Source: Lewinella sp. JB7 (lineage in GTDB: Bacteria > Bacteroidota > Bacteroidia > Chitinophagales > Saprospiraceae). Taken from it: 64,000 bases of DNA. The notes under the pieces are model-generated. The model was not told the DNA's origin. It was given only the letters and a program-made list of their open reading frames with translations, and searched no databases. The stretch covers positions 124,001-188,000 of the forward strand of contig NZ_JANCTD010000008.1 of assembly GCF_024297185.1 (NCBI RefSeq), given 5' to 3'. The position numbers and the translations under genes were made by a program. Each line of letters starts with the position of its first letter. The stretch's first letter is position 1. Of the stretch, positions 22,688-30,696 are shown piece after piece.

Positions 22688-23857
22688 ATGAAGCCGATCA
22701 TGTTCCTATTGTTATTCACCGCACTATTTTCCTGCGGAAACCCCGCAGGACCGGGCGAAGAGACCGTCGACGGGTCTAAGTTCGTTCGCTTCGATACCTC
22801 GACGGTAGCGGGGCGCTGGTCGAAGGAACGGGCACAGGCCTATTACGACGACCGTCCGTGGATCGTGGGCGCTAACTACAACAACCGCGGGGCCATCAAC
22901 CAGCTGGAAATGTTCCAGGCCGCCACCTTCGATACCGCGCAGATCAGCGAGGAGCTTGCCTGGGCCTCGTCCATCGGTATGAATTCCATGCGGGTGTACC
23001 TACACAACCTACTCTGGGAGCAAGACAGTACGGCCTTTCTCGACCGGCTGGAACAGTACCTCGGCGTCGCCGATCGCCACGGCATATCGACCACCTTCGT
23101 GCTGTTCGACGCCGTCTGGAACCCGGAGAGTCAACTCGGGCCCCAGCCCGCCCCCAAGCCCCATACGCACAACAGCGGCTGGGTGCAGAGCCCCCCCGAA
23201 CGCCAGCTCCCAGGTGACCGCAGCCACTTCCCCCAGTTCAAATCATACGTCCAGGGCATCCTCCGCCACTTCGACGGCGACGAGCGCATCTTCATGTACG
23301 ATCTGTACAACGAGCCGGACAACAACAACTTCGGCAAGTTTCCCAACGAGCGCGCCAATACCAAGGGCGACCGGGTCTTCCCGCTGCTGCGGTCCTGCTT
23401 CGAGTGGGGGAGGGAAGTAAACCCCTCCCAGCCGCTGACGGCCGGCGTATGGATCGGCGACTTGCGCAATCCCGATAGCCTGGGGGCCTTCAATGCGTTT
23501 CAACTGAATAACTCGGACATCATCTCCTTTCATTCCTACGGTACGCCGGAGCAACTGCAAGCTTCGTACCTGGACGTCCTGCCCCGCTACGGCCGGCCCA
23601 TCGTGTGTACCGAGTACATGGCCCGCACCAACGGCAGCACCTTCGCCGGATACTTACCGGTATTCCGGGAGCAAAACATCGGCGCCTACAATTGGGGATT
23701 GGTGTCCGGAAAGAGCCAGACCATCTATCCGTGGTCGAGCTGGGACAGCACCTTCACCGCGGAGCCCCATCGGTGGTTTCACGACGTATTCCGGCCGGAC
23801 GGGACGGCTTACGACAGTACCGAAGTCGCGCTGATCAAGGAGTTGACGGCCCGGTAG
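22688..23857 (+). CDS. GH5-like cellulase/mannanase-family glycoside hydrolase, lipoprotein
   Basis: 389 residues from the ATG at 22688, chosen for its lipoprotein signal (LLLFTALFSC). The rest is a clan GH-A TIM barrel: IGMNSMRVYLHNLLW resembles strand 2-3, YDLYNEPDNNN carries the probable acid/base Glu, and IVCTEYMAR the probable nucleophile Glu. Specificity cannot be read; beta-mannan, xylan or glucan are candidates. The gene is 40 bp downstream of the helicase gene with a promoter-like TACATTGG just before the start, and ends 10 bp from the convergent DUF5706 gene. Confidence 0.85.
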   Translation: MKPIMFLLLFTALFSCGNPAGPGEETVDGSKFVRFDTSTVAGRWSKERAQAYYDDRPWIVGANYNNRGAINQLEMFQAATFDTAQISEELAWASSIGMNSMRVYLHNLLWEQDSTAFLDRLEQYLGVADRHGISTTFVLFDAVWNPESQLGPQPAPKPHTHNSGWVQSPPERQLPGDRSHFPQFKSYVQGILRHFDGDERIFMYDLYNEPDNNNFGKFPNERANTKGDRVFPLLRSCFEWGREVNPSQPLTAGVWIGDLRNPDSLGAFNAFQLNNSDIISFHSYGTPEQLQASYLDVLPRYGRPIVCTEYMARTNGSTFAGYLPVFREQNIGAYNWGLVSGKSQTIYPWSSWDSTFTAEPHRWFHDVFRPDGTAYDSTEVALIKELTAR

Positions 23858-23867
23858 ATCAACCGCC

Positions 23868-25085
23868 CTACGACAGGGAGGTCAGATTGAAGATGTAGAC
23901 CGTCAGGAAGATGATGACCGCCAGGGCCAGTCCGCCGATGAAGGTATTGTAGCTGATCGTGAGCAGCAGGTACTTGCGGTGCAGGACCTGCCCCAGGTCG
24001 TAGAGGTCGCGCCCCAGATCGTCGTAGAGACTGTCCTGATCCATTTTCATCTTCGACATGTACTTGATGAAGTCCGATTTTTCGAGCTTCAGAAAGTTGC
24101 CGAAGTAGAGCAGGCTGGCCTCCTTACTTTCGAGCAGTTTGCGCTTCTTGATCCGGTATTCGGTTACCTTCGGCCGCGCGGAGAACACCGCGAAGATGAC
24201 CGCCGTGAGGGAGCTGATGAGCAGAATGATGATGGGGGCCAGAAATTCCGGATCCTCGAAGAAGAGTTCCTCGAAGAAGCTCAGACCGGCACCGGAAACG
24301 GCGATGAGAATCGACAGGATGATCGTATTGATTGAGATCATCATGTTCGCCTTGTCGTCGGCGATACGGCTTAGGTTGATGTGGTTACGGAAGGCGGTGC
24401 GGTACATGGTGTCGATGCCGCGGCCGAAGTTCTTACCGGTCTTGGCCTTGACTTCCTTCTGCTGGATTTTGTAGTTGTTGCTCTGCTGCTTACTGACGTT
24501 CTTGCGCCGCCGGCCGTCGAATTCCTCTTTACCTACGTCGGTGAGGTAGTTGAACTTCAGCAGGAAATCTTGCATCTCCTGACCGAACTTGACCGGATCC
24601 CCCACCTTCCCGTCGAGTGCTTCCCGCTCGAGTTGCAGCAGATTTGACCGGCGCTCGTACCGTTTACGTCCCAGCCAGCTCCAGGCGGCATCGTGTAACA
24701 GGCGTACCTCAAAGGGGCTTTTGGCGGTGGCCGCGGGTGCGGTGGTTATCCAGGAAGCAATGTCTTCCGCCGCCGGGATGCTTTCCTCCTGGGCGAAGGT
24801 TTTGAACTCGGCGGCGGATCGCTCGGCGAATTTTTTGCTGCCACCGATGTAGCCGAGCGGATAGAATAGTGCGGCCAGCCGCAGCTGTTCGGTCAGCGTT
24901 TCATCTAGCTGGGCGTCCTCCGCCAGCTCAACGATCTTTTCGGCGATCTCTTCGGCGTAGGCGTAGTTGTGGAAGAGGTAGATAGGGTCGAGCGCCTCGT
25001 TAAAACGATTGCGGACGTACCCCTTCGCGCGGTCAAAAACCGTATCCTCAGTTTTCTCGGCGGTCGCCTTCTCCTCTTGATCCAT
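23868..25085 (-). CDS. HD-like plus DUF5706 membrane protein (Pycsar effector family), degenerate HD
   Basis: 405 residues from the ATG at 25085; an ATG at 25106 is an alternative, and residue numbers here use that longer form (412). The N-terminal helical domain resembles HD phosphohydrolases, but the His-Asp metal motif reads Tyr-Pro (FYPLGY, 81-85) and the second His of HNxxH is Tyr50 (HNYAY); only His46 remains. A charged linker (~195-228) leads to the DUF5706 domain: RGIDTMYRTAFRNHINLSRIADDKAN, then TM helices near 255-275 and 288-310, and a third near 385-407. The DUF5706 domain occurs in effectors of Pycsar antiphage systems, where it is proposed to disrupt the membrane on cyclic-nucleotide binding. 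No nucleotide cyclase is nearby. The start overlaps the upstream gene by 38-59 bp. Confidence 0.8.
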   Translation of the reverse strand: MDQEEKATAEKTEDTVFDRAKGYVRNRFNEALDPIYLFHNYAYAEEIAEKIVELAEDAQLDETLTEQLRLAALFYPLGYIGGSKKFAERSAAEFKTFAQEESIPAAEDIASWITTAPAATAKSPFEVRLLHDAAWSWLGRKRYERRSNLLQLEREALDGKVGDPVKFGQEMQDFLLKFNYLTDVGKEEFDGRRRKNVSKQQSNNYKIQQKEVKAKTGKNFGRGIDTMYRTAFRNHINLSRIADDKANMMISINTIILSILIAVSGAGLSFFEELFFEDPEFLAPIIILLISSLTAVIFAVFSARPKVTEYRIKKRKLLESKEASLLYFGNFLKLEKSDFIKYMSKMKMDQDSLYDDLGRDLYDLGQVLHRKYLLLTISYNTFIGGLALAVIIFLTVYIFNLTSLS

Positions 25086-26019
25086 TGTCGTTGGTGATTT
25101 GTGCATTACGGGTGAGTGTGGCGATCATACCGTGTCCTCCACGGCCCTCGCTGCTGATGTAAAGTTCACCGTTGGGACCGAAGGTAATCCCTTCCGGCTG
25201 GCGGAATACGTTCTGTTCGAGTAGTTCGACGTGCTTGACCTGGCTGTCGCGGTCGATCACGACCAGGATATTACCGACGGCGGAGATTACGAAAATGTAG
25301 CCCGTGGCGGGCTCGACGGCAATCCCGCTGGGTTTAATGACGTATTCCCGGTTCTTACCGAAAATGATCTGGCCCACGACGAGCCCGTCAATGAAGTAAG
25401 TCGGCTGATTATTCAGGCGATTTTCGAGCAGATCGTAAGTGTAGATGCCCCGGCGGGTTTCGTTATCTCCTTGCGGATTGAGTTCCTGAGCCTTCGGGAC
25501 GATCAGTAGGGTATTGGTAATGGAATCGTAGCAGATGCCCTCCGTATCGTTGCGGTAGCTGAAGGAGGTTTCCAGTTTATTCGACTCCACTTCCGTCAGG
25601 GTATCCTGGGTGTAGGAGAAGGTGTGGATGTCGCCGTCGGCCTCCAGGGCGTAGAACTGGCGGTCCTTGCGGGTCAACCCCTCGTAGTCCAGGTCCTTGC
25701 CGAAGGTGATCTCCTGGAGGAGCTGGCCGCTGACCGTATTGACCCGAAACATGATGCCCTCCTCATCCTGTACGGCAAATACCTCGTCGGGCCGGAAGCC
25801 CCGGCACAACCCGCTGATCTCGTCGAGCTCTCCCGGCAGCTTCACGACCCGGTCCAGCCGGTCGAAATTGTACGGGAAGTAGTAATCATCGTCAACGGTG
25901 AAGCTCTCCGTCTCCGGGCGTTGCTGCAGGGTGAAGAGTACGTATCCGGTCCCCACGGCCAGTATGATCACCAAGATGATGATGGATATTAGGTTGGGTC
26001 TTTCCCAGATACTGTTCAT
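25048..26019 (-). CDS. SdiA-regulated-domain beta-propeller, membrane anchored
   Basis: 323 residues. A signal anchor (LISIIILVIILAVGTGYVLF, residues ~11-30) is followed by a six-bladed-type propeller: ELDEISGL, DLDYEGLTRKD, DTEGICYDS, KPSGIAVEP and QPEGITFGPNGELYISSEG, a pattern typical of the SdiA-regulated (PF06977) family. It is predicted to face the periplasm. The function is unknown; relatives bind calcium or act as scaffolds. It lies 11 bp downstream of the phosphoesterase-Omp85 fusion gene and overlaps the DUF5706 gene, so the three form an operon. Confidence 0.82.
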   Translation of the reverse strand: MNSIWERPNLISIIILVIILAVGTGYVLFTLQQRPETESFTVDDDYYFPYNFDRLDRVVKLPGELDEISGLCRGFRPDEVFAVQDEEGIMFRVNTVSGQLLQEITFGKDLDYEGLTRKDRQFYALEADGDIHTFSYTQDTLTEVESNKLETSFSYRNDTEGICYDSITNTLLIVPKAQELNPQGDNETRRGIYTYDLLENRLNNQPTYFIDGLVVGQIIFGKNREYVIKPSGIAVEPATGYIFVISAVGNILVVIDRDSQVKHVELLEQNVFRQPEGITFGPNGELYISSEGRGGHGMIATLTRNAQITNDNGSRGEGDRREN

Positions 26020-26030
26020 GTGCGAATACT

Positions 26031-29000
26031 TTAGAAAGGAAATCCTGCGGCAAAGTTAAAGCGGCCACGCTCTTCGTCCAGGAAGTAGGTAGCGCTCAGG
26101 ATGGTGGCTCCCAGAGGAGCGACCCAGACACCGCCGCCGTAGCCGAAGTGCCAGGTACTGCTGTCTTCGCCGTCGAGCCAGACGCGGCCGTGGTCAAGGC
26201 CGAGGATGAAACCACCTACGGTCGGTACCTCTCCCTTACCGAAACCAAAACCCATGAAGCGCAGGTCAATGTTCTGATAGACCATATTGTTTCCCAGGTA
26301 GCGATCGACCCGCGCGGCACGGTAGTTCATGCGTCCCCCCATACTGGCCAGCTGGTAGTACAGTGGGTCACCCGTATTGAACTCCACCCCGACGCGGGTA
26401 GCAAAGTTGATGGCCTTAGTCAGCATCCGGTAGAAGGTAAGGTTGCCTCCGTACTTCGTCGTTTGCAGGTCGCTGTTGTCGAGGTTCCAGCTCTGGCGGG
26501 CGAAAAGCTCGTACTTGATGCCGTTATCCGCCATCAGCGGGATTGCCAGGTTGTTGGAGGAGATGGCGGCTTCGATGCCGGCGAAAGCCTGGCGGTCGAA
26601 TACCAGCGGATCGATTTCCTGGGTATTCTGGATGAGGGTATAGTCGGGTGCATCGTCGAGGTCGTAACTGTGGTAGAAGGGCCCGACGGAGAAACTGAAG
26701 CGGTTGCGTTTGCCCCGGAGCCGGAGCATGGGATTGAAGAACACCTCCTGGCGGCGGGCCCGGTTGTATTCGAGAATGAGGTCCTCGTCCAGGTCGATAT
26801 CGTCGGCATCCGGTTGCCCGACCCCCTCATTGCCCAAGCCGAAGAAGTTGGCGACGTAACCGGGGCTGAAGTAATGGGCACCGATGGTCAGGTCCTTCTT
26901 GCGACCGAAGGTGTTGTTCAGCTCCCCCGCGTAAGTGAACTTGTAAAATTCGTTGGTGCTGTAGCTGCCCATGAGGGTATGCCGCTGGGCGTAAGGGTCC
27001 GGTTTGAAGCCAGTGACCGTATGCACCAGTCCGCCACCGACGAAAAAGCCGTCGTCCACGTTGAATCCCAGCGAGGGGACCGGCGTCGTGTAGTTGGGGT
27101 AATACTCCTGGAAGTCAAAAGTATTGAGTTCGGGGTGGTCATCGTTGCGGCGGTCCCGCAGTCGGGCGGTATTTCCACTCAGGTCCATACCTTCCTCCTC
27201 GTCGTACACCCGGGCGGTCAGGCGACCGCTGGCATTCACCCGGTCTCCGTCGGTGCCACCGATCACGCGCAGGTTGATGCGGCTACGCTCACCCGTCAGT
27301 TCGAAGTGATCGTCTCCGTCCATGCCGTACACGGTCACGTAGTCCGTCTCACCGGCGTGGAAGGTGCGGTCGTAGTACAGCTCGTCCGCTTCGCCGTCCT
27401 TGTCGGCGTCGTATACCTGGACGTGCAGGTCGCCGTTGGGAAGGCCCGTGAGCAGGAAGTAGTCGTCGCTGTCGGTACCCAGAACGTTGACGCGTTTGGC
27501 CAGCGTCTCGTAGTATTCGCCGGCAAAGCGGTCGAGTTGGTCGCGGCGCTGCTTGAGTTTGCCGGCGATGTTTTCCTGTTCGAGACTGTAGGGCAGTACT
27601 TCCGGGGGCATCCGCTGCAGGGCGCTGTCGATGAGTTCGTCGGTGAGGAGGCTTTGGATCTCCTGGGCCTGGGCCACCATCTGCTCCCGGGTTACGGCGT
27701 TCAGGAATACCCGGTCGTTCCACTTTCCGTTGAGTCCCCGCCACCGGGCTTTATCGAGGTCGCCGGTGAAGGGCCGCAGCTTCCGGGCTTCGGGGACGAA
27801 TACCCGGGCCACGCCGAGCAGGCCGCCATCGAAATTGCTGAATACCTGGTCGCGGTCCCGGCCGACGGCCTCGTAGCGCGTACGTCCGTCCTCCTCCGGG
27901 AACGCCGCCCAGCGCCACTGGTCGCGGTGACGGTCCCAGTCGCCGATCAGAAAGTCGAACAGCCGGGCCCGGGCGTAATTCTCCTGGTCGGCGTAGTGTT
28001 TCCAGTCGTCCAGCAGGGCTTCGCGCATCTTGCTGTTGCTGATGATCTCCTTACTGCCGCCGAAGAAGCGGGTGCCGCTCCAGTCTTCGTCCGGCCGCTG
28101 TTCGAGCCAGTACATCTCACCGCCGAAGTTGGTGTTGAAATTGCCCAGAGCGGGTTGTTTGGGGACGTAGAAGAGGTAGGGATCCGCGGCGAGGAGGCCC
28201 AGCCGTTCCTGCATCGGAGGCAGGGTGAGGGGAGCGTAGGGGTGGATAGCGGTGAACTGATCCTTGGCCAGGTCGGCCGCGAAGCTTTTTTCCAGCAGAC
28301 TGGGAAGCAACTGGGCGGGGTTCTTCCGTACCGACCGCAGCTGGTACAGGTGGCCGTCGCCTCCCTCGGTGTGCAGACTCATGGTGGTCATGCCCCCGCC
28401 CCGGCGGTAGGGGTTGAGGCCACCGAAGATGGTATCGATCTTGAGTACCGGAACTTCCACGGGTAGGTAGTACAGCGGCCGGTAGTGCCGACCGAAGGTT
28501 TTGCGGTAAGCCAGGTTTCTGTCTTCGGCTTCGTTGGCGTAGATGGAAGCCTTAACCGTCTTTTCGGTAACGGTTTCAGTAGGAACCTCCTCGATCCCTT
28601 CGTCCTGGGGGGCGAAGCGGTCCTCGATGATGCGCCGGTAAAAGACGCGCTCCTCCTGCCCATCTTCCCCAACGGTATAGAATCCGATGTATACGGAGCC
28701 CGTATCGTAGAAGTCCAGGCGGCTGTAGCCCACGGCTCCCTGTACGAAGTTGGCATCATTGCCGCCGATGCCGGGACCGCGGACGCTTCCCGATCCCGCC
28801 ACGACTTGCATATACTCGCCTTCGTGCACCAGCATCATGTTGTGCTCGTGACCACTGACGAAGATGACGTTGATCTCGTCGTCGATGCCGGCCTTCACTT
28901 TGTTGATGAACTCCTGGTAACGAAGGTTGTGGAGGTCCTGCTGCCCGCCACCGACGCCCTGGATAAGCCGGAAGATGCTGCCCACGACCGGAAGGGGTAC

Positions 29001-29765
29001 ATAGGCTCCGGGGATGAGGTCCGCCAGGGGGAACAGGTGTTGGCTGAGACTGTACTGCCCGCCGCGGTTGCCGTTGGCCTGGAGGGGGTGGTGCATCATG
29101 ACGATCTTCACTTGGTCGCGGTAGCCCTTGATCTCGTCGGCCAGCGCGAACGTCACCGCGTCCCGGTTAGTAAAATCGCAGCCCTCGCTCACCTCTTCGT
29201 CGCGATCCCAGTCGCTCATGTACCAGGCGGTATTGATGCCAAGCAGCCCGATGCGGTCGAAGAGCTCTTCGTCGTCGGGTCCGGAGCAGGCGTTGTTGGG
29301 CATGAACTTCACCTTCTTTTCGCTGTGGTCGTCGAAGTATTCTTCCAGCCGTTCCAGGCGACTGAACTGTCCGTCGCGGCCCAGTTCGTTTTCTCCCGGC
29401 GTGTAGTAGATTTTTCCGGGTACCCGCTGCAGGCGTTCGATGACGGCGTCCAGGTGGGCGGATTCCGCTTCGTTACGATTCTTGCGGAGCCCGTCGGGCC
29501 CGGTGATGTCACCCAACAGGAGCAGGGAGCTCGCTTTTTTACCGGCGGGCATCTGCTCGATCAGGGTGCCCAGGGTCGTCAGGCCGCGTTGGTAATCGTA
29601 ACCGAGATCGCCGACCATAAAGGTGGAGTATTCCAACTGGCCCGTAGGTACGGCTTCGCTGGTGAGTCCCTCGATCTCTGCTTCGTGAAGTTTGTAGTCG
29701 GCACAGTGGCTGACGGAGAGGAGCACGGCCAAAAGGCCGGTGCTGCGAAGTAAGGCTTTGTGCAT
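26031..29765 (-). CDS. Metallophosphoesterase / kinase-like / Omp85-type barrel fusion lipoprotein
   Basis: 1244 residues from the ATG at 29765, chosen for its lipoprotein signal (LLSVSHC, Cys21). Residues ~45-330 are a calcineurin-like phosphoesterase: LLGDITG at 83-89, MMHHPL, and VSGHEHN. The usual GNHE reads GENE (124-127) and the first DxH motif is GDLG, so metal binding may be altered. Around residues 600-645, DFLIGDWDRHRDQWRW and GRDRDQVFSNFDGG resemble the catalytic and metal loops of FAM20/HipA-like kinases. From about residue 890 the protein is a BamA/TamA-type surface-antigen barrel ending AAGFPF. An outer-membrane protein carrying two phosphate-handling domains is implied. First gene of a three-gene operon. 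Confidence 0.8.
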   Translation of the reverse strand: MHKALLRSTGLLAVLLSVSHCADYKLHEAEIEGLTSEAVPTGQLEYSTFMVGDLGYDYQRGLTTLGTLIEQMPAGKKASSLLLLGDITGPDGLRKNRNEAESAHLDAVIERLQRVPGKIYYTPGENELGRDGQFSRLERLEEYFDDHSEKKVKFMPNNACSGPDDEELFDRIGLLGINTAWYMSDWDRDEEVSEGCDFTNRDAVTFALADEIKGYRDQVKIVMMHHPLQANGNRGGQYSLSQHLFPLADLIPGAYVPLPVVGSIFRLIQGVGGGQQDLHNLRYQEFINKVKAGIDDEINVIFVSGHEHNMMLVHEGEYMQVVAGSGSVRGPGIGGNDANFVQGAVGYSRLDFYDTGSVYIGFYTVGEDGQEERVFYRRIIEDRFAPQDEGIEEVPTETVTEKTVKASIYANEAEDRNLAYRKTFGRHYRPLYYLPVEVPVLKIDTIFGGLNPYRRGGGMTTMSLHTEGGDGHLYQLRSVRKNPAQLLPSLLEKSFAADLAKDQFTAIHPYAPLTLPPMQERLGLLAADPYLFYVPKQPALGNFNTNFGGEMYWLEQRPDEDWSGTRFFGGSKEIISNSKMREALLDDWKHYADQENYARARLFDFLIGDWDRHRDQWRWAAFPEEDGRTRYEAVGRDRDQVFSNFDGGLLGVARVFVPEARKLRPFTGDLDKARWRGLNGKWNDRVFLNAVTREQMVAQAQEIQSLLTDELIDSALQRMPPEVLPYSLEQENIAGKLKQRRDQLDRFAGEYYETLAKRVNVLGTDSDDYFLLTGLPNGDLHVQVYDADKDGEADELYYDRTFHAGETDYVTVYGMDGDDHFELTGERSRINLRVIGGTDGDRVNASGRLTARVYDEEEGMDLSGNTARLRDRRNDDHPELNTFDFQEYYPNYTTPVPSLGFNVDDGFFVGGGLVHTVTGFKPDPYAQRHTLMGSYSTNEFYKFTYAGELNNTFGRKKDLTIGAHYFSPGYVANFFGLGNEGVGQPDADDIDLDEDLILEYNRARRQEVFFNPMLRLRGKRNRFSFSVGPFYHSYDLDDAPDYTLIQNTQEIDPLVFDRQAFAGIEAAISSNNLAIPLMADNGIKYELFARQSWNLDNSDLQTTKYGGNLTFYRMLTKAINFATRVGVEFNTGDPLYYQLASMGGRMNYRAARVDRYLGNNMVYQNIDLRFMGFGFGKGEVPTVGGFILGLDHGRVWLDGEDSSTWHFGYGGGVWVAPLGATILSATYFLDEERGRFNFAAGFPF

Positions 29766-29964
29766 CGTGAGTATACTGTTCGGTTTATAACTACGCTTCC
29801 GCACCGGTGTTCGGGGCACGCATGGATTCGACCCCGGAGGGTACGCTTGCGATTGACTTCCCACCCTCCGGGAGTTTACCGTTCTTTGCGTCACCACCCC
29901 CCGCTTCCGCCCTGCGGCTCCGGCGGGGGATGCGACTCACTTAACCATAGACCACCCGAAGACC
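29766..29964. promoter_or_regulatory. Divergent control region with two inverted repeats
   Basis: This 199-bp region separates the fusion lipoprotein gene (minus) from bshB1 (plus). CCCGGAGGGT at 29833-29842 is exactly mirrored by ACCCTCCGGG at 29863-29872 with a 20-nt loop. A second GC-rich hairpin, CCCCCGC with GCGGGGG, spans about 29906-29938. TTCTTTGCG near 29882 resembles a -7 element for bshB1. Confidence 0.45.
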
Positions 29965-30696
29965 ATGAAAGTAAATATACTCGCCATCGGCGTTCATCCG
30001 GACGACGTAGAACTCAGCTGCTCCGGCACCCTGCTGCACCACGCCGCCCTTGGCCACACCTTCGGCCTGCTCGATCTGACGCGGGGGGAGCTCGGATCCC
30101 GCGGAAACGCCGAGATCCGTACCCGGGAGGCGTACGCGGCCGCCAAGAAGCTGGGTGCCAAGTTCCGGGAGAACCTGGACCTGCCCGATGGCTTCATTAC
30201 GTCCGACAAGAAAACGCTACTGAAGATCATTTCCGCTATCCGCGACTGCCAGCCCGACGTGGTACTGGCCAATGCCCTCTCGGATCGCCATCCCGACCAC
30301 GGCCGCAGCGCCAGCATCATCGCCGAAGCCTGCTACCTCAGTGGACTACAGAAGATCGAAACCTACAACCTGGAGGGGGAGGAGCAGGAAAAATGGCGAC
30401 CCCGCGCCGTCTACCACTACATTCAGGACCGCAACCGCCAACCGGATTTCGTGGTCGACATCGGCCCCTACGTCCAGCAAAAGTTTGAGGCCATTGCCTG
30501 TTACACTTCCCAGTTCAACGATCACGTGCCCGGAGAGTACTCGACGGAGGCGGCCACCCCCATCAGCGGCAAGGATTTCATGGACTTTCTCGCCGCCAAG
30601 AACCGCTACTTCGGGCGCGAGGCGGGTTACGAGTTCGCCGAGGCCTTCAATGTCAGTCGCTACCCCGGCGTGCGGGATCTTATGACCCTGGATTAG
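29965..30696 (+). CDS. bshB1: Bacillithiol biosynthesis deacetylase BshB1
   Basis: 243-residue LmbE-like zinc deacetylase. HPDDVELSCSGTL (His11, Asp13, Asp14) binds zinc and carries the general base; ALSDRHPDHGRS near residue 110 supplies the third ligand; the C-terminal NRYFGREAGYEFAEAF is typical of Bacteroidota BshB1. It removes acetyl from N-acetylglucosaminyl-malate in the second step of bacillithiol synthesis, the low-molecular-weight thiol used in place of glutathione. bshA and bshC are not in the window. Its 3' end overlaps the convergent deacetylase-like gene by 17 bp. Confidence 0.93.
   Translation: MKVNILAIGVHPDDVELSCSGTLLHHAALGHTFGLLDLTRGELGSRGNAEIRTREAYAAAKKLGAKFRENLDLPDGFITSDKKTLLKIISAIRDCQPDVVLANALSDRHPDHGRSASIIAEACYLSGLQKIETYNLEGEEQEKWRPRAVYHYIQDRNRQPDFVVDIGPYVQQKFEAIACYTSQFNDHVPGEYSTEAATPISGKDFMDFLAAKNRYFGREAGYEFAEAFNVSRYPGVRDLMTLD

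Noticed and set aside
23868-25085. Complete Pycsar antiphage system
   Set aside because: No uridylate or cytidylate cyclase gene lies within several genes on either side; only the effector-family protein is present.
26148-28466. 772-codon open frame antisense to the phosphoesterase-barrel fusion
   Set aside because: Shadow frame in GC-rich DNA; its translation has low-complexity Val/Glu/Gln composition and no motif.
28485-29753. 422-codon antisense open frame
   Set aside because: Opposite the phosphoesterase domain, whose motifs are clear on the minus strand.
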